64,000 nt of DNA, taken from assembly GCF_002005105.1 (NCBI RefSeq), contig NZ_MSCV01000030.1, forward strand, positions 1-64,000, given 5' to 3'. Position numbers and translations under genes: made by a program. This DNA comes from Methylocaldum sp. 14B. Lineage in GTDB: Bacteria > Pseudomonadota > Gammaproteobacteria > Methylococcales > Methylococcaceae. Below are positions 8,219-15,956 of this stretch, piece after piece. The number at the start of each line of letters is the position of its first letter. The first letter of the stretch is position 1. The notes under the pieces are model-generated. The model was not told the origin of the DNA and searched no databases. It was given only the letters and a program-made list of their open reading frames with translations.

Positions 8219-9886
8219 CTACCCGTTTCGGAGTAGGCCACCAACAAAGGTCGGCTTTTCCTTCGCGTGGACCTGTCGATGGCAATTCTCATGCAGCAGC
8301 ACGAGATTGCTCATCGTGTCCGATCCGCCCAAGCGCCGCGGCAGGACGTGGTGGAGATGCCACCACGTTTCTGCCGTGATTTTTTGGTTGCATACCGGAC
8401 AGATTCCTCCCTGGAACCACCAGAGCCAGCGAAGCCGCTTTCGATCCTCCAGCGTCTGAAGCATGCGAGCGGCGAGCCGCCCGGAAAAATAGTCATCAAA
8501 CGCAGGATCGTAGGGATTGGCCTCCGCTGCGATCTTGGTGTGTTTGCGCTTGTGTACGCCACCCAGACACAACAGAAGCTTGTCCTTTTCCCCGAAACGC
8601 CAGTCACGACCCTTCAGGCGCTGAAAATAGCGCTGCTTGATCCATCGTTTCCCTTTGTTCGGGTGACGGCGGACGGCCCAGCGCCATAGGGCACCCCAGA
8701 TGTGATGGTCGCATCGGGTGAACGTGCGGGTCGCCATTTGGCTGCGGTGATAGTTCGCCCATCCCCGAAGAATCGGGTTCAAGGTATCGATCACCGTGAC
8801 CTGGCTCACGGCCCGCAGGTCCTTGAGTACCTGTCTGACCTTGCCGAGAAACGCCTTGGTGTTCCGTTTCGAAGGCTGTATCAACAGCATCGATCGGTGC
8901 ATTCGGACGTTCCAACCCAAAAAGTCGAAGCCCTTATCCACATGGGTAATGCGGGTCTTGGTCTCCGACAGCGTCAATCCTCTTTCCCGCAGGAATTCGG
9001 CGACAGCGGGTTTAACTTTCGTTTCCAGCAATTCTTTCGAACTGCCGGTAATCACAAAATCATCGGCATAGCGCACCAGATGGACCTTGGCAGCGCGGGC
9101 CTCCCGAACCGTTCGGAACAACGATTCGAGCCGCTGTTGCAGGCCATCAAGTGCCCAATTCGCGAGTACGGGGGAGACAATACCCCCCTGGGGCGTACCC
9201 GCTTCGGTCGGGAACAGGCACCCTTTTTCCATATATCCCGCCTTCAACCATTTCCGGAGCAGGCGCTTGTCCATACAAACATTCGCCAACAACCAGTCAT
9301 GGCTGATATGGTCGAAGCACCCTTTGATATCGCCTTCCAGGACGTACTTCGGAGACGCTTTTCGTCCAAGCACGTTGCGTACCTGTTCGATGGCATCCGC
9401 CGTTGATCGGCCCTTTCGGAAGCCGTAGGAGTGTGAATCGGCGAGCGTTTCCGCTACCGGGTCTAAAACCAGCAGATGAAGCGCCTGCATCGCCCGGTCG
9501 CGCATCGTCGGAATGCCCAATGGGCGTTTTCCGCCGTTCGCTTTGGGGATGTGAATCCGGCGTAGAGGGGCGGGGCGATAACCCTTGCTGCGCAGATTAT
9601 GCGCGGCGTGCCACTTGTCTTCCGGGGTACTCCAGGTCTGGCCGTCGACGCCGGGCGTCTTTCGACCTTGATTCTCCGTGACGCGCTTGACCGCTAGCAC
9701 TTTCGCGCTGGTGGAGCGGGTCAGGAGGGACTGCAAGCGTCTGACTCGTCGCCAGTTGCCTGCTTTCGTTGATTTCGCGATGCGTGTCTGCAACCTCCCG
9801 ACTACACGATGGGCGTCGGACCACGAAATTTCGTGCCAACTTGACCATGCAGTGGAAGCGACATCACTCTTTGGAAGAGCGTCCAT
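8219..9886 (-). CDS. ltrA: Group II intron reverse transcriptase/maturase with HNH endonuclease
   Basis: 555-residue intron-encoded protein. Order: N-terminal RT-0 region, reverse transcriptase with YADD active site (about residues 273-276), maturase X domain (about 345-470), and a C-terminal HNH endonuclease (CPVC near 496, LHHVLPRRLGG near 511, N near 527, CH near 535). All key residues are present, so splicing assistance and retrohoming look possible. The start was set at the ATG at 9886 because GGAGG lies 5 bases upstream; a longer reading from 9928 runs back into the internal tRNA gene and is rejected. The start codon and GGAGG lie inside a stem that encloses that tRNA. It is read on the same strand as the split host tRNA. 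Confidence 0.95.
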   Translation of the reverse strand: MDALPKSDVASTAWSSWHEISWSDAHRVVGRLQTRIAKSTKAGNWRRVRRLQSLLTRSTSAKVLAVKRVTENQGRKTPGVDGQTWSTPEDKWHAAHNLRSKGYRPAPLRRIHIPKANGGKRPLGIPTMRDRAMQALHLLVLDPVAETLADSHSYGFRKGRSTADAIEQVRNVLGRKASPKYVLEGDIKGCFDHISHDWLLANVCMDKRLLRKWLKAGYMEKGCLFPTEAGTPQGGIVSPVLANWALDGLQQRLESLFRTVREARAAKVHLVRYADDFVITGSSKELLETKVKPAVAEFLRERGLTLSETKTRITHVDKGFDFLGWNVRMHRSMLLIQPSKRNTKAFLGKVRQVLKDLRAVSQVTVIDTLNPILRGWANYHRSQMATRTFTRCDHHIWGALWRWAVRRHPNKGKRWIKQRYFQRLKGRDWRFGEKDKLLLCLGGVHKRKHTKIAAEANPYDPAFDDYFSGRLAARMLQTLEDRKRLRWLWWFQGGICPVCNQKITAETWWHLHHVLPRRLGGSDTMSNLVLLHENCHRQVHAKEKPTFVGGLLRNG

Positions 9887-9997
9887 ATCAGCCTCCGATA
9901 TGGAGCGGGTGATGGGAATCGAACCCACGTTATCAGGTTGGGAACCTGAAGTTCTACCATTGAACTACACCCGCCCGATTCCGTCGGAGATGGACGC
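9879..9997 (-). promoter_or_regulatory. tRNA-capped stem enclosing the maturase ribosome binding site
   Basis: On the minus strand GCGTCCAT (9997-9990) pairs with ATGGACGC (9886-9879), and CTCCGA (9989-9984) pairs with TCGGAG (9898-9893), with an internal loop between. The complete tRNA-Gly (9974-9901) is the cap of this stem. The 3' arms contain the GGAGG and ATG of the maturase gene. Removal of the tRNA by RNase P and 3' processing could therefore expose the translation start and cut the intron within domain IV. Pairing is seen in sequence; the regulatory role is inference. Confidence 0.55.
9901..9974 (-). tRNA. Complete tRNA-Gly(CCC) carried inside the group II intron
   Basis: 74 nt including encoded CCA: acceptor GCGGGTG/CACCCGC, D-arm GTTC-AATGGTA-GAAC, anticodon stem TCAGG/CCTGA around loop TTCCCAA (anticodon CCC), T-arm GTGGG-TTCGATT-CCCAT. 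All stems pair. It matches the rejoined host tRNA at 70 of 74 positions; the differences are at nucleotides 25, 30, 38 and 44, all near the intron insertion point, and 30/38 is a compensatory swap of one stem pair. It lies 15 bases upstream of the maturase start on the same strand. It would be transcribed with the intron and probably supplies functional tRNA-Gly(CCC) despite the interruption of the host gene. Confidence 0.95.
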
Positions 9998-10791
9998 ATT
10001 TCTCCCCCGAAGGGATGCATCCATCCCCTCGGGGGTTAGTTAACAGACCTATCTCGCGATAGGCCACCACGCAGAAGTCAGCACCCTTTCGGGTCGGGGC
10101 AATCGTTTCATCCCCTATCCGGTCCATTACAGACCAGCCTTCGCTTTTTCCGCGATCCTTTACCCACAAAGGCATCAGCAGACCTTGCGGGCTGCTTCGT
10201 CCTGTTGCCAGGACACCTATATGGGCTTACCACGTTCCGTTCAAGTAGCAAAAGTCGTTAAGGTTCCGCCTTTCCGCCGGTGGTGTTGTTTGTCAGCGTG
10301 CCCTTACCAAGCAGAAGAGCAACCCACCACGTCCCATTTTGGGTCAAGCCTATCAGTCGCTTTTGGCTTGTTCAGCTTGACGACGTTTAATAGCGGTTCG
10401 CTTACGCTAACCATTCGACTCAGCCTAGCGCCTCAACCGGGTGCGACTCCCGATATCACACTAGGCTCCTCACGGAGCTAGTGTACCCCGTAAGGTGGCT
10501 ACATTGTCAGTACGCTTGGCACGGGGTCGTTATCAACCCAGCACCGTACCTAGGCTACCGGTGGCTGAACACCGGGTCTTGTCAAATCCTGCAATCTGCA
10601 AGACAACTACTTAAACGGCATTCGCCGCAATGTCGATACAAAGCCTGCTTCAGAACCACGAACATCTTGAAGATGTCTTATAGAGGTTGCGATCCTGCCA
10701 CCAGGAGCGCAGGCACGCTGGTGGATAAAGGGCTGTTTTCCTCACGATGACGTTGTGAGTAGGCCAGCTACCGACGCGACTCGTGTCGCAC

Positions 10792-10830
10792 GCTTGGGAA
10801 GCTGAGGTTCTACCATTGAACTACACCCGC
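10792..10830 (-). tRNA. 5' exon of intron-split tRNA-Gly(CCC)
   Basis: 39 nt: acceptor GCGGGTG, D-arm, 5' anticodon stem TCAGC, loop TTCCCAA (anticodon CCC) and the first two bases (GC) of the 3' stem strand, ending at the intron 5' splice site. Its last bases CCAAGC are the presumed IBS1. It pairs with the 3' exon at 8094-8128 to restore the tRNA. Confidence 0.9.
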
Positions 10831-10841
10831 TTGTCTTCGTG

Positions 10842-10871
10842 ATTTTAAGCGCTTTCGCTGGCCAGGATCAA
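10842..10871 (-). promoter_or_regulatory. Promoter of the split tRNA-Gly gene
   Basis: On the minus strand TTGATC (10871-10866) and TAAAAT (10847-10842) are 18 bases apart, and the -10 box ends 11 bases before tRNA nucleotide 1 at 10830. This spacing fits a tRNA promoter. The same transcript would carry the intron, its internal tRNA and the maturase. Confidence 0.5.
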
Positions 10872-10982
10872 TCTTTTCGACCACTTTTGCGGTCTATAGC
10901 CTGCATAAGATAAATTGCGTCTTTGGTCGGCCTTAAGTCCGTGGCATGATGTGGTCAGAGCGCCAAAACTTTGGGGTGGAAC

Positions 10983-12410
10983 ATGGGGCAAGAGATAGAA
11001 AAAGCCCGGTTCTCCGATGCCGATTTCGATAATTTTCGCCAGCGCCTGGAAGCGGAAACTGGATTACTCAGCCGCTATGTCCGTAAGGGCGTGTGTTCGT
11101 CGCTGGGACCGATTACCGGGTTCGAGCTGGAATCCTGGCTAGTGGATTCGGAAATGAACCCCGCGCCGGTCAATGCCGCGTTTCTCGAAGCTTTCGGCGG
11201 CTCGCTCGCCTGTCCGGAGCTCGCGAAATTCAATGTGGAGTTCAATAGCGTGCCGCAATTCCTGCGGGGACAGGTGCTTTCGCAGCTTCGCGTCGATTTG
11301 GGCGAACTCTGGCGAAAGGCCTGCGCGGCGGCGGAATCTTTGGGCGTCGAACTCGTGGCGATCGGAATCTTACCTACGGTGCCCTCGGCGGTGCTCAATC
11401 TGAACAATATTTCGGAGATGAACCGATACCGGGCGCTAAACGAGCAGATTCTGTCGGCACGTCGCCAGGAGCCTTTGAAACTCGACATTTCCGGTCATCA
11501 GCATCTCGCGGTCGAACACCAGGACGTGATGCTGGAATCGGCGGCAACATCGTTTCAGATTCATCTCCAGGTTCCGCTTGAACGGGTACGGGAGTATTTC
11601 AATACCGCCATTCTGGTCTCCGCGCCGCTGGTAGCTGTTTCCGCCAATTCGCCGTTCTTGTTCGGAAAGGATCTGTGGGCGGAGACGCGGATTCCTCTGT
11701 TCGAGCAAGCGGTCGACAGCGGCGGTTTCCATGAGGCGAGCCACGGCCCCTTGCATAGAGTCGGCTTCGGCAGCGGTTATGCGAGGCACGCTATTACCGA
11801 GGTGTTCGAGGAGAATTTTCAACATTATCCGGTTTTGCTGCCGATACTGTCGGAGTGCCCGCCCGAGCAGTTCGCCCATTTGCGGCTGCACAACGGCACC
11901 ATCTGGCGCTGGAACCGCCCTCTGGTCGGTTTCGATCCCGACGGCCGCCCCCATATCCGAATCGAGCATCGCGTTATTCCCGCAGGGCCGAGCATTGTGG
12001 ATATGATCGCCAATGCGGCATTCTTTTACGGTTTGGTGGAAGCGTTCGCGAACGAGTACCATGAGCCGTTGATTCCGTTCGCTCAGGCCAAGGATAATTT
12101 TTATCAGGCGGCTCGATACGGCCTGGGGGCGCACGTGATTTGGCGGGACGAGACAAAGCTGCCGCTCAAGCCATGGCTTCTGCATGAACTGCTCCCGAAA
12201 GCGGAATCCGGTTTAAAGCGATTGGGGTTGGCGGAAGCGGATATCGCCTATTTTTTGGGCATTATCGAGCAACGGATATTATCCGGCCAGACCGGCAGCG
12301 AATGGCAACGCCGCTTTATAGAGAAACATCCTGGGGAATTTTCGACCATGACTCGCGAGTATCTGAATCGTCAGAAGAGCGGGGAGCCGGTTCATCGATG
12401 GCCGCTCTGA
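10983..12410 (+). CDS. Glutamate-cysteine ligase family protein (GCS2/COG2170 type)
   Basis: 475-residue member of the GCS2/YbdK-like carboxylate-amine ligase superfamily, which joins glutamate to cysteine or another amine with ATP. Family cues are the opening TGFELESWLVD (metal-binding acidic strand), the PELAKFNVEFNSVPQ segment, and HIRIEHRVIPAGPSIVDMIANAAFF (the RxE-type strand near the C-terminal third). The ATG at 10983 is preferred over a TTG at 10971; GGGGTGG precedes it closely. The end overlaps the start of the aspartoacylase-like gene, suggesting a two-gene unit that makes and hydrolyses, or caps, a gamma-glutamyl-type amide. That link is inference. It could function in glutathione synthesis or in a specialised pathway. 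Confidence 0.78.
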   Translation: MGQEIEKARFSDADFDNFRQRLEAETGLLSRYVRKGVCSSLGPITGFELESWLVDSEMNPAPVNAAFLEAFGGSLACPELAKFNVEFNSVPQFLRGQVLSQLRVDLGELWRKACAAAESLGVELVAIGILPTVPSAVLNLNNISEMNRYRALNEQILSARRQEPLKLDISGHQHLAVEHQDVMLESAATSFQIHLQVPLERVREYFNTAILVSAPLVAVSANSPFLFGKDLWAETRIPLFEQAVDSGGFHEASHGPLHRVGFGSGYARHAITEVFEENFQHYPVLLPILSECPPEQFAHLRLHNGTIWRWNRPLVGFDPDGRPHIRIEHRVIPAGPSIVDMIANAAFFYGLVEAFANEYHEPLIPFAQAKDNFYQAARYGLGAHVIWRDETKLPLKPWLLHELLPKAESGLKRLGLAEADIAYFLGIIEQRILSGQTGSEWQRRFIEKHPGEFSTMTREYLNRQKSGEPVHRWPL

Positions 12411-13435
12411 TGGATGCTCCGTCTCTGACTCAACTGGACCATGTCCCGCAAGGATTGACCGAGATAGCCGCGGAACGCCTCCATACGATATTGCCGGGAC
12501 CTACGCTCATTCATCTCCCGGGACGTCAGGAAAGACCCTTGTTCGTGTCCGTTCTGCTTCACGGCAATGAGCCTACCGGCCTACTTGCTGTGCAAAGCTT
12601 GCTCAGAAAGTATTCGGACCAGACTTTGCCGCGCGCGCTGTCGGTTTTCATCGGCAATGTCAGTGCGGCGCGGAATGGTGTGCGGCGGCTGGATGGGCAG
12701 GTGGATTACAATCGCATTTGGCCCGGAACTACGCATTCCGCTTGCCCTGAGACGGCCATGATGCAGTCGGTAATGGAAGAAATGGCCAGGCGTCGCGTTT
12801 TCGCCAGCATCGATGTGCACAACAATACCGGGGTGAACCCTCATTACGCCTGCGTCAACCGGCTGGACCACCGGTTTTTTCGATTGGCGTCCATGTTCAG
12901 CCGGTTGGTGATTTATTTTACCTATCCCAAAGGCACCCAAACCTCTGCTTTCGCCCGGCTGTGTCCTGCGGTTACCCTGGAATGCGGCAAACCGGGACAA
13001 AAATACGGGAGCGAGCATGTCTTCGAATATTTGGACGCCTGCCTGCACCTCACCGATATACCGGACCACCCGGTTGCATCGCAGGATCTGGATTTTTATC
13101 ACACGGTCGTACAAGTCACCGTGCGCGAGAACGTGTCCTTCGACTTTTCATCCGAGGACACCGACCTTCGGCTGAACGAAGATTTGGATCATCTTAATTT
13201 CACGGAATTGAGCGCCGGGACGGCTTTGGGAATGGTCAAGAACGGCTCGTCCACTCTTCCGTTCATCGCCTGCGACGAATCGGGGCACGATGTCGCCGCC
13301 GACTATTTCGAAATTCGCGAAGACCGGCTGGTGCTGAAAAGGGCGGTGATGCCGTCCATGCTGACCTTGGACAAGCGAATTATCCGACAGGACTGCTTCT
13401 GCTATTTGATGGAGAGGAAATCGCTCAATCTTTGA
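12398..13435 (+). CDS. Succinylglutamate desuccinylase/aspartoacylase-like M14 zinc hydrolase
   Basis: 345-residue zinc carboxypeptidase-fold amidohydrolase. Zinc ligands fit HGNE (about residues 55-58) and the later DVHNNTG (H near 141), with the catalytic glutamate in TLECGKPG (E near 195), the AstE/ASPA arrangement. It probably cleaves an N-acyl or amide bond of an amino-acid derivative. The ATG at 12398 lies inside the preceding ligase gene; an alternative ATG at 12410 forms a TGATG overlap with its stop. Either way the genes are translationally coupled. A longer in-frame reading from 12302 is rejected because it lies wholly inside the ligase. The C-terminal 100 residues form the usual beta-rich AstE tail. 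Confidence 0.82.
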   Translation: MAALMDAPSLTQLDHVPQGLTEIAAERLHTILPGPTLIHLPGRQERPLFVSVLLHGNEPTGLLAVQSLLRKYSDQTLPRALSVFIGNVSAARNGVRRLDGQVDYNRIWPGTTHSACPETAMMQSVMEEMARRRVFASIDVHNNTGVNPHYACVNRLDHRFFRLASMFSRLVIYFTYPKGTQTSAFARLCPAVTLECGKPGQKYGSEHVFEYLDACLHLTDIPDHPVASQDLDFYHTVVQVTVRENVSFDFSSEDTDLRLNEDLDHLNFTELSAGTALGMVKNGSSTLPFIACDESGHDVAADYFEIREDRLVLKRAVMPSMLTLDKRIIRQDCFCYLMERKSLNL

Positions 13436-13586
13436 TGGTGAAAGGAGTCCGGATCTTTTGTATCGTACGCTGTTACGAAGCGCTTACCATCTCCCGGAGC
13501 ACGGTCTGGACAAGACAGCTTCGCGATGCCGGAACAACCGGCAAATCTACAACTATTAAAACAATATCACTCAGAGGAGAGGCACC

Positions 13587-13871
13587 ATGATAGGCGGCGT
13601 TGTCGCAGTGTTGATCGCATACTGGTTTTATCGGAGCGCGGAAGATCGCGGTCTTCCGACTTTTCAATGGGCTTTCGCGGGGCTATTGGCGTTTTACGTA
13701 CCCAATTTCGCTTGGAGCTTGTTGGTCGCAAAGCCGTGGATTGCTTCACTCCACGTACAGCAAGCAAGCTTCTCGACCGGGCTGATCAATTTTTCATCGG
13801 TTGCCCTCGGTCTCGTGTGCGCCGTGCTGGTTCGGCATTTTTTCTTGCTCAAGGCAGCTAAGGCGCAGTAG
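13587..13871 (+). CDS. Small hypothetical membrane protein
   Basis: 94-residue protein with about three hydrophobic helices (residues 1-15, 27-48 and 63-88) and a lysine-rich C-terminus, predicted to lie in the inner membrane. GAGGAGAGG a few bases before the ATG strongly supports translation. No family recognised. It converges with the peroxiredoxin gene, and the hairpin between them carries a T-run for the minus strand. Confidence 0.65.
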   Translation: MIGGVVAVLIAYWFYRSAEDRGLPTFQWAFAGLLAFYVPNFAWSLLVAKPWIASLHVQQASFSTGLINFSSVALGLVCAVLVRHFFLLKAAKAQ

Positions 13872-13913
13872 CAGAAGACAAAAACGCCCCGCAGGCGCAC
13901 GCTTGCGGGGCGT
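13872..13913 (-). terminator. Rho-independent terminator of the peroxiredoxin gene
   Basis: A 10-bp GC-rich stem (13884-13893 with 13904-13913, ACGCCCCGCA/TGCGGGGCGT) is followed on the minus strand by TTTTTGTCTTCT. It lies 22 bases beyond the peroxiredoxin stop. Confidence 0.85.
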
Positions 13914-13935
13914 TGATGCGGGAAAAACCCGGATT

Positions 13936-14541
13936 TTAGAGATTGGCCGCGTTCTTGCTCAGGTAATCGGCCACGCCTTCGGGGTTGGCGTTCATGCCGG
14001 TCTTGCCTTTGTTCCAGCCGGCCGGGCAAACTTCGCCGTGCTCTTCGCAGAACTGGAGTGCGTCGACCATGCGGACGAGTTCGTCCATGTTACGGCCCAG
14101 CGGCAAATCGTTGACGACCTGGTGACGGACGATGCCGCTCCGGTCGATCAGGAAACTACCGCGATAGGCCACGGCCGCGCCTTCCACTTCTACATCGTAA
14201 GCCTTGGCGATGGCGTGGCTGACGTCCGCCACCATGGTGTACCGCACCTGGCCGATGCCGCCTTTTTCAACCGGCGTGTTACGCCAGGCGTTGTGGGTGA
14301 ACTGGGAATCGATGGAAACCGCGATGACTTCTACGCCGCGCTTTTTGAATTCGTCGATACGGTGATCGAGGGCGATCAATTCGGTCGGGCAGACGAAGGT
14401 GAAATCCAGCGGATAAAAAACAATGGCGGCGTACTTGCCTTTGGTTTCCTTCGAGAACCAGTAGTTGTCGACGATCTTGCCATCGCCAAGAACAGCGGCC
14501 GCTTGAAAATCGGGGGCGGGTTTACCGACTAATACGCTCAT
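13936..14541 (-). CDS. Typical 2-Cys peroxiredoxin (AhpC/Prx1 family)
   Basis: 201-residue thiol peroxidase that reduces hydrogen peroxide and organic peroxides. Peroxidatic cysteine in DFTFVCPTE (C51) and resolving cysteine in EVCPAGW (C172); an extra cysteine lies at about 165. The PxxxTxxC geometry (PLDFTFVC) is intact, and the C-terminal KGKTGMNANPEGVADYLSKN tail is that of the Prx1 subgroup. Start at 14541: AAAGGAGA precedes the ATG by 7 bases, so the in-frame TTG just upstream is not used. Single gene with its own terminator; the reductant is probably thioredoxin, since no ahpF lies nearby. Confidence 0.95.
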   Translation of the reverse strand: MSVLVGKPAPDFQAAAVLGDGKIVDNYWFSKETKGKYAAIVFYPLDFTFVCPTELIALDHRIDEFKKRGVEVIAVSIDSQFTHNAWRNTPVEKGGIGQVRYTMVADVSHAIAKAYDVEVEGAAVAYRGSFLIDRSGIVRHQVVNDLPLGRNMDELVRMVDALQFCEEHGEVCPAGWNKGKTGMNANPEGVADYLSKNAANL

Positions 14542-14834
14542 CAATCGTCTCCTTTAATTGTGAATTGTGTCAGGTTTAGATGTACTGGCCATAAGCCACG
14601 GAAACCGATCCGGTGGCTTCAAAAGCTTCGGTCATCCTTAAAATGACGGCCGAAAGATCAAAATCAAGAGCCATCGATTCTACACAAAAATAGTCAGAAA
14701 TTCTTCCCGCAATCCACGCGGGATGACGAACGGAAAAGCCTGCCGCGCTTAGATTGTTGCCCGTCGTTTTGCCGGCGACACAGTATTTTTCCGCCGGCAA
14801 CAATGGCAGGAATACCGCTTGCTCGTGAATTATT

Positions 14835-14962
14835 AACCCGGCCTATAAATATAGGCCGGGTTAATCCGGGGCAGGGATGCCCCGGCGCGGCGACAAGCCG
14901 CGTGAGCCCAGGCCGGGCGTGTACCGGCCTGGGCGGCGGCCCGAAATACCAGGAGGGTATTT
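14835..14962. repeat. Three consecutive hairpins downstream of thiSG
   Basis: Perfect 28-base palindrome at 14835-14862 (AACCCGGCCTAT arms), an 11-bp GC stem at 14906-14934 (GCCCAGGCCGG/CCGGCCTGGGC), and AAATACC/GGTATTT at 14944-14962. They fill most of the 431-base space between thiSG and the peroxiredoxin gene. None has a long T-run on the minus strand, so they may be weak terminators, mRNA-end protectors or repeats. The rest of the space (14542-14834) shows nothing recognisable. Confidence 0.55.
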
Positions 14963-14972
14963 AGGGGCCTGA

Positions 14973-15953
14973 TTAATAAAAGAACAGCCCTGATTCGGGT
15001 GAGGAGGCCGAAGCGTAGCGGCGGCGCGGCATGCGGCCGGCGAGAAAAGCCTCGCGGCCCGCTTCCACGGCCTTTTTCATGGCTTGTGCCATCAGTACGG
15101 GGTTTTTCGCCTCCGCAATGGCGGTATTCATCAATACGCCGTGGCAGCCGAGTTCCATGGCGACGGCGGCGTCGGACGCCGTGCCCACGCCGGCGTCCAC
15201 CAGAATGGGAACCTTGGCGTTTTCGATGATGGTCAGAATGTTGTAGGGGTTGCGTATACCCAATCCGGAGCCGATCGGCGCAGCGAGCGGCATGACGGCG
15301 ACACAACCGAGCTCTTCGAGTCGTTTGGCCACCACCGGATCATCGCTGGTATAAACCATGACTTCGAATCCTTCCTTGATCAGAATTTCGGCAGCCGCCA
15401 AAGTGCCGGTAACGTCCGGATACAGCGTTTTGGGATCGCCCAGCACTTCCAGCTTGACCAGCTTGTGGCCGCCCAAGAGCTCTCGGGCGAGCCGGCAGGT
15501 ACGCACTGCGTCTTCCACGGTATAACACCCGGCCGTATTGGGCAGCAGGGTGTAACGATCCGGCGGAACCGCATCGAGCAGATTGGGCTGACCGGGGTCT
15601 TGCCCGATGTTGCTGCGGCGTATGGCGATCGTGACGATCTCGGCCCCGGAAGCCTCCACGCAACGGCGGGTTTCGTCCAGATCCTTGTATTTCCCGGTCC
15701 CGACCAGGAGCCTCGAATGATAAGTGCGGCCGGCGATGACCAAGGGATCGGCTTGTCCGCCGCCAATGGCATGTACGATTTCTATTTTATCGTCCATAGC
15801 GAGTCGATGATCTTCATAGTGCCCGTGAGGCACGATTTCTCGGTTGAGTTCTACGGCGATGCGTTTGCCGCCCAGATTCAATTCGGCGATAAGGTCCGCG
15901 AGCGTCGCTCCATCAGCTACGGTACGCAGTTCGCCATTGACGAAAATACGCAT
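14973..15953 (-). CDS. thiSG: ThiS-ThiG fusion: sulfur carrier/thiazole synthase
   Basis: 326-residue fusion. Residues 1-66 are ThiS ([12 protein letters not shown] start, ending HAIGGG), the ubiquitin-like carrier that delivers sulfur as a C-terminal thiocarboxylate. Residues about 68-326 are ThiG, the TIM-barrel thiazole synthase ([19 protein letters not shown]; Schiff-base lysine K167 in [26 protein letters not shown] phosphate loop). Together they build the thiazole half of thiamin. The fusion puts the GG that normally must be a free C-terminus inside the chain. Fused proteins of this type are annotated in other bacteria, so this is not a sequencing error. Starts 3 bases after the aroG stop, so the two are co-transcribed. 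No TPP riboswitch is visible upstream. Confidence 0.93.
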   Translation of the reverse strand: MRIFVNGELRTVADGATLADLIAELNLGGKRIAVELNREIVPHGHYEDHRLAMDDKIEIVHAIGGGQADPLVIAGRTYHSRLLVGTGKYKDLDETRRCVEASGAEIVTIAIRRSNIGQDPGQPNLLDAVPPDRYTLLPNTAGCYTVEDAVRTCRLARELLGGHKLVKLEVLGDPKTLYPDVTGTLAAAEILIKEGFEVMVYTSDDPVVAKRLEELGCVAVMPLAAPIGSGLGIRNPYNILTIIENAKVPILVDAGVGTASDAAVAMELGCHGVLMNTAIAEAKNPVLMAQAMKKAVEAGREAFLAGRMPRRRYASASSPESGLFFY

Positions 15954-15956
15954 GAT

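Larger units (their letters stand above)
8129..10791 (-). mobile_element. Group II intron inserted in the anticodon stem of tRNA-Gly(CCC)
   Basis: 2663-nt intron. The 5' end reads GTGCGACACGAG (from 10791), a canonical GUGYG start. The 3' end is the domain V/VI pair finishing CCTTACCCGAC at 8129. Insertion lies after tRNA nucleotide 39 (in the 74-nt numbering), inside the 3' strand of the anticodon stem. A candidate EBS1, GCTTGG (10312-10307), is exactly complementary to the last six exon bases CCAAGC; a weaker EBS2 candidate GAAGC (10651-10647) pairs with exon bases -11 to -7. The element encodes an intact reverse transcriptase/maturase/endonuclease and, unusually, a complete tRNA-Gly(CCC) gene upstream of it. 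Bases 9998-10791 form the structured ribozyme core (domains I-III) without a protein gene. Confidence 0.93.

Noticed and set aside
9887-9928. Longer maturase N-terminus starting at 9928
   Set aside because: It would read through the 3' part of the internal tRNA gene; GGAGG 5 bases before the ATG at 9886 fixes the start.
8129-10791. Integrative element using the tRNA as attachment site
   Set aside because: There is no integrase and no direct-repeat attachment pair that restores the tRNA 3' end. The junctions and catalytic domains are those of a group II intron, and the break is in the anticodon stem.
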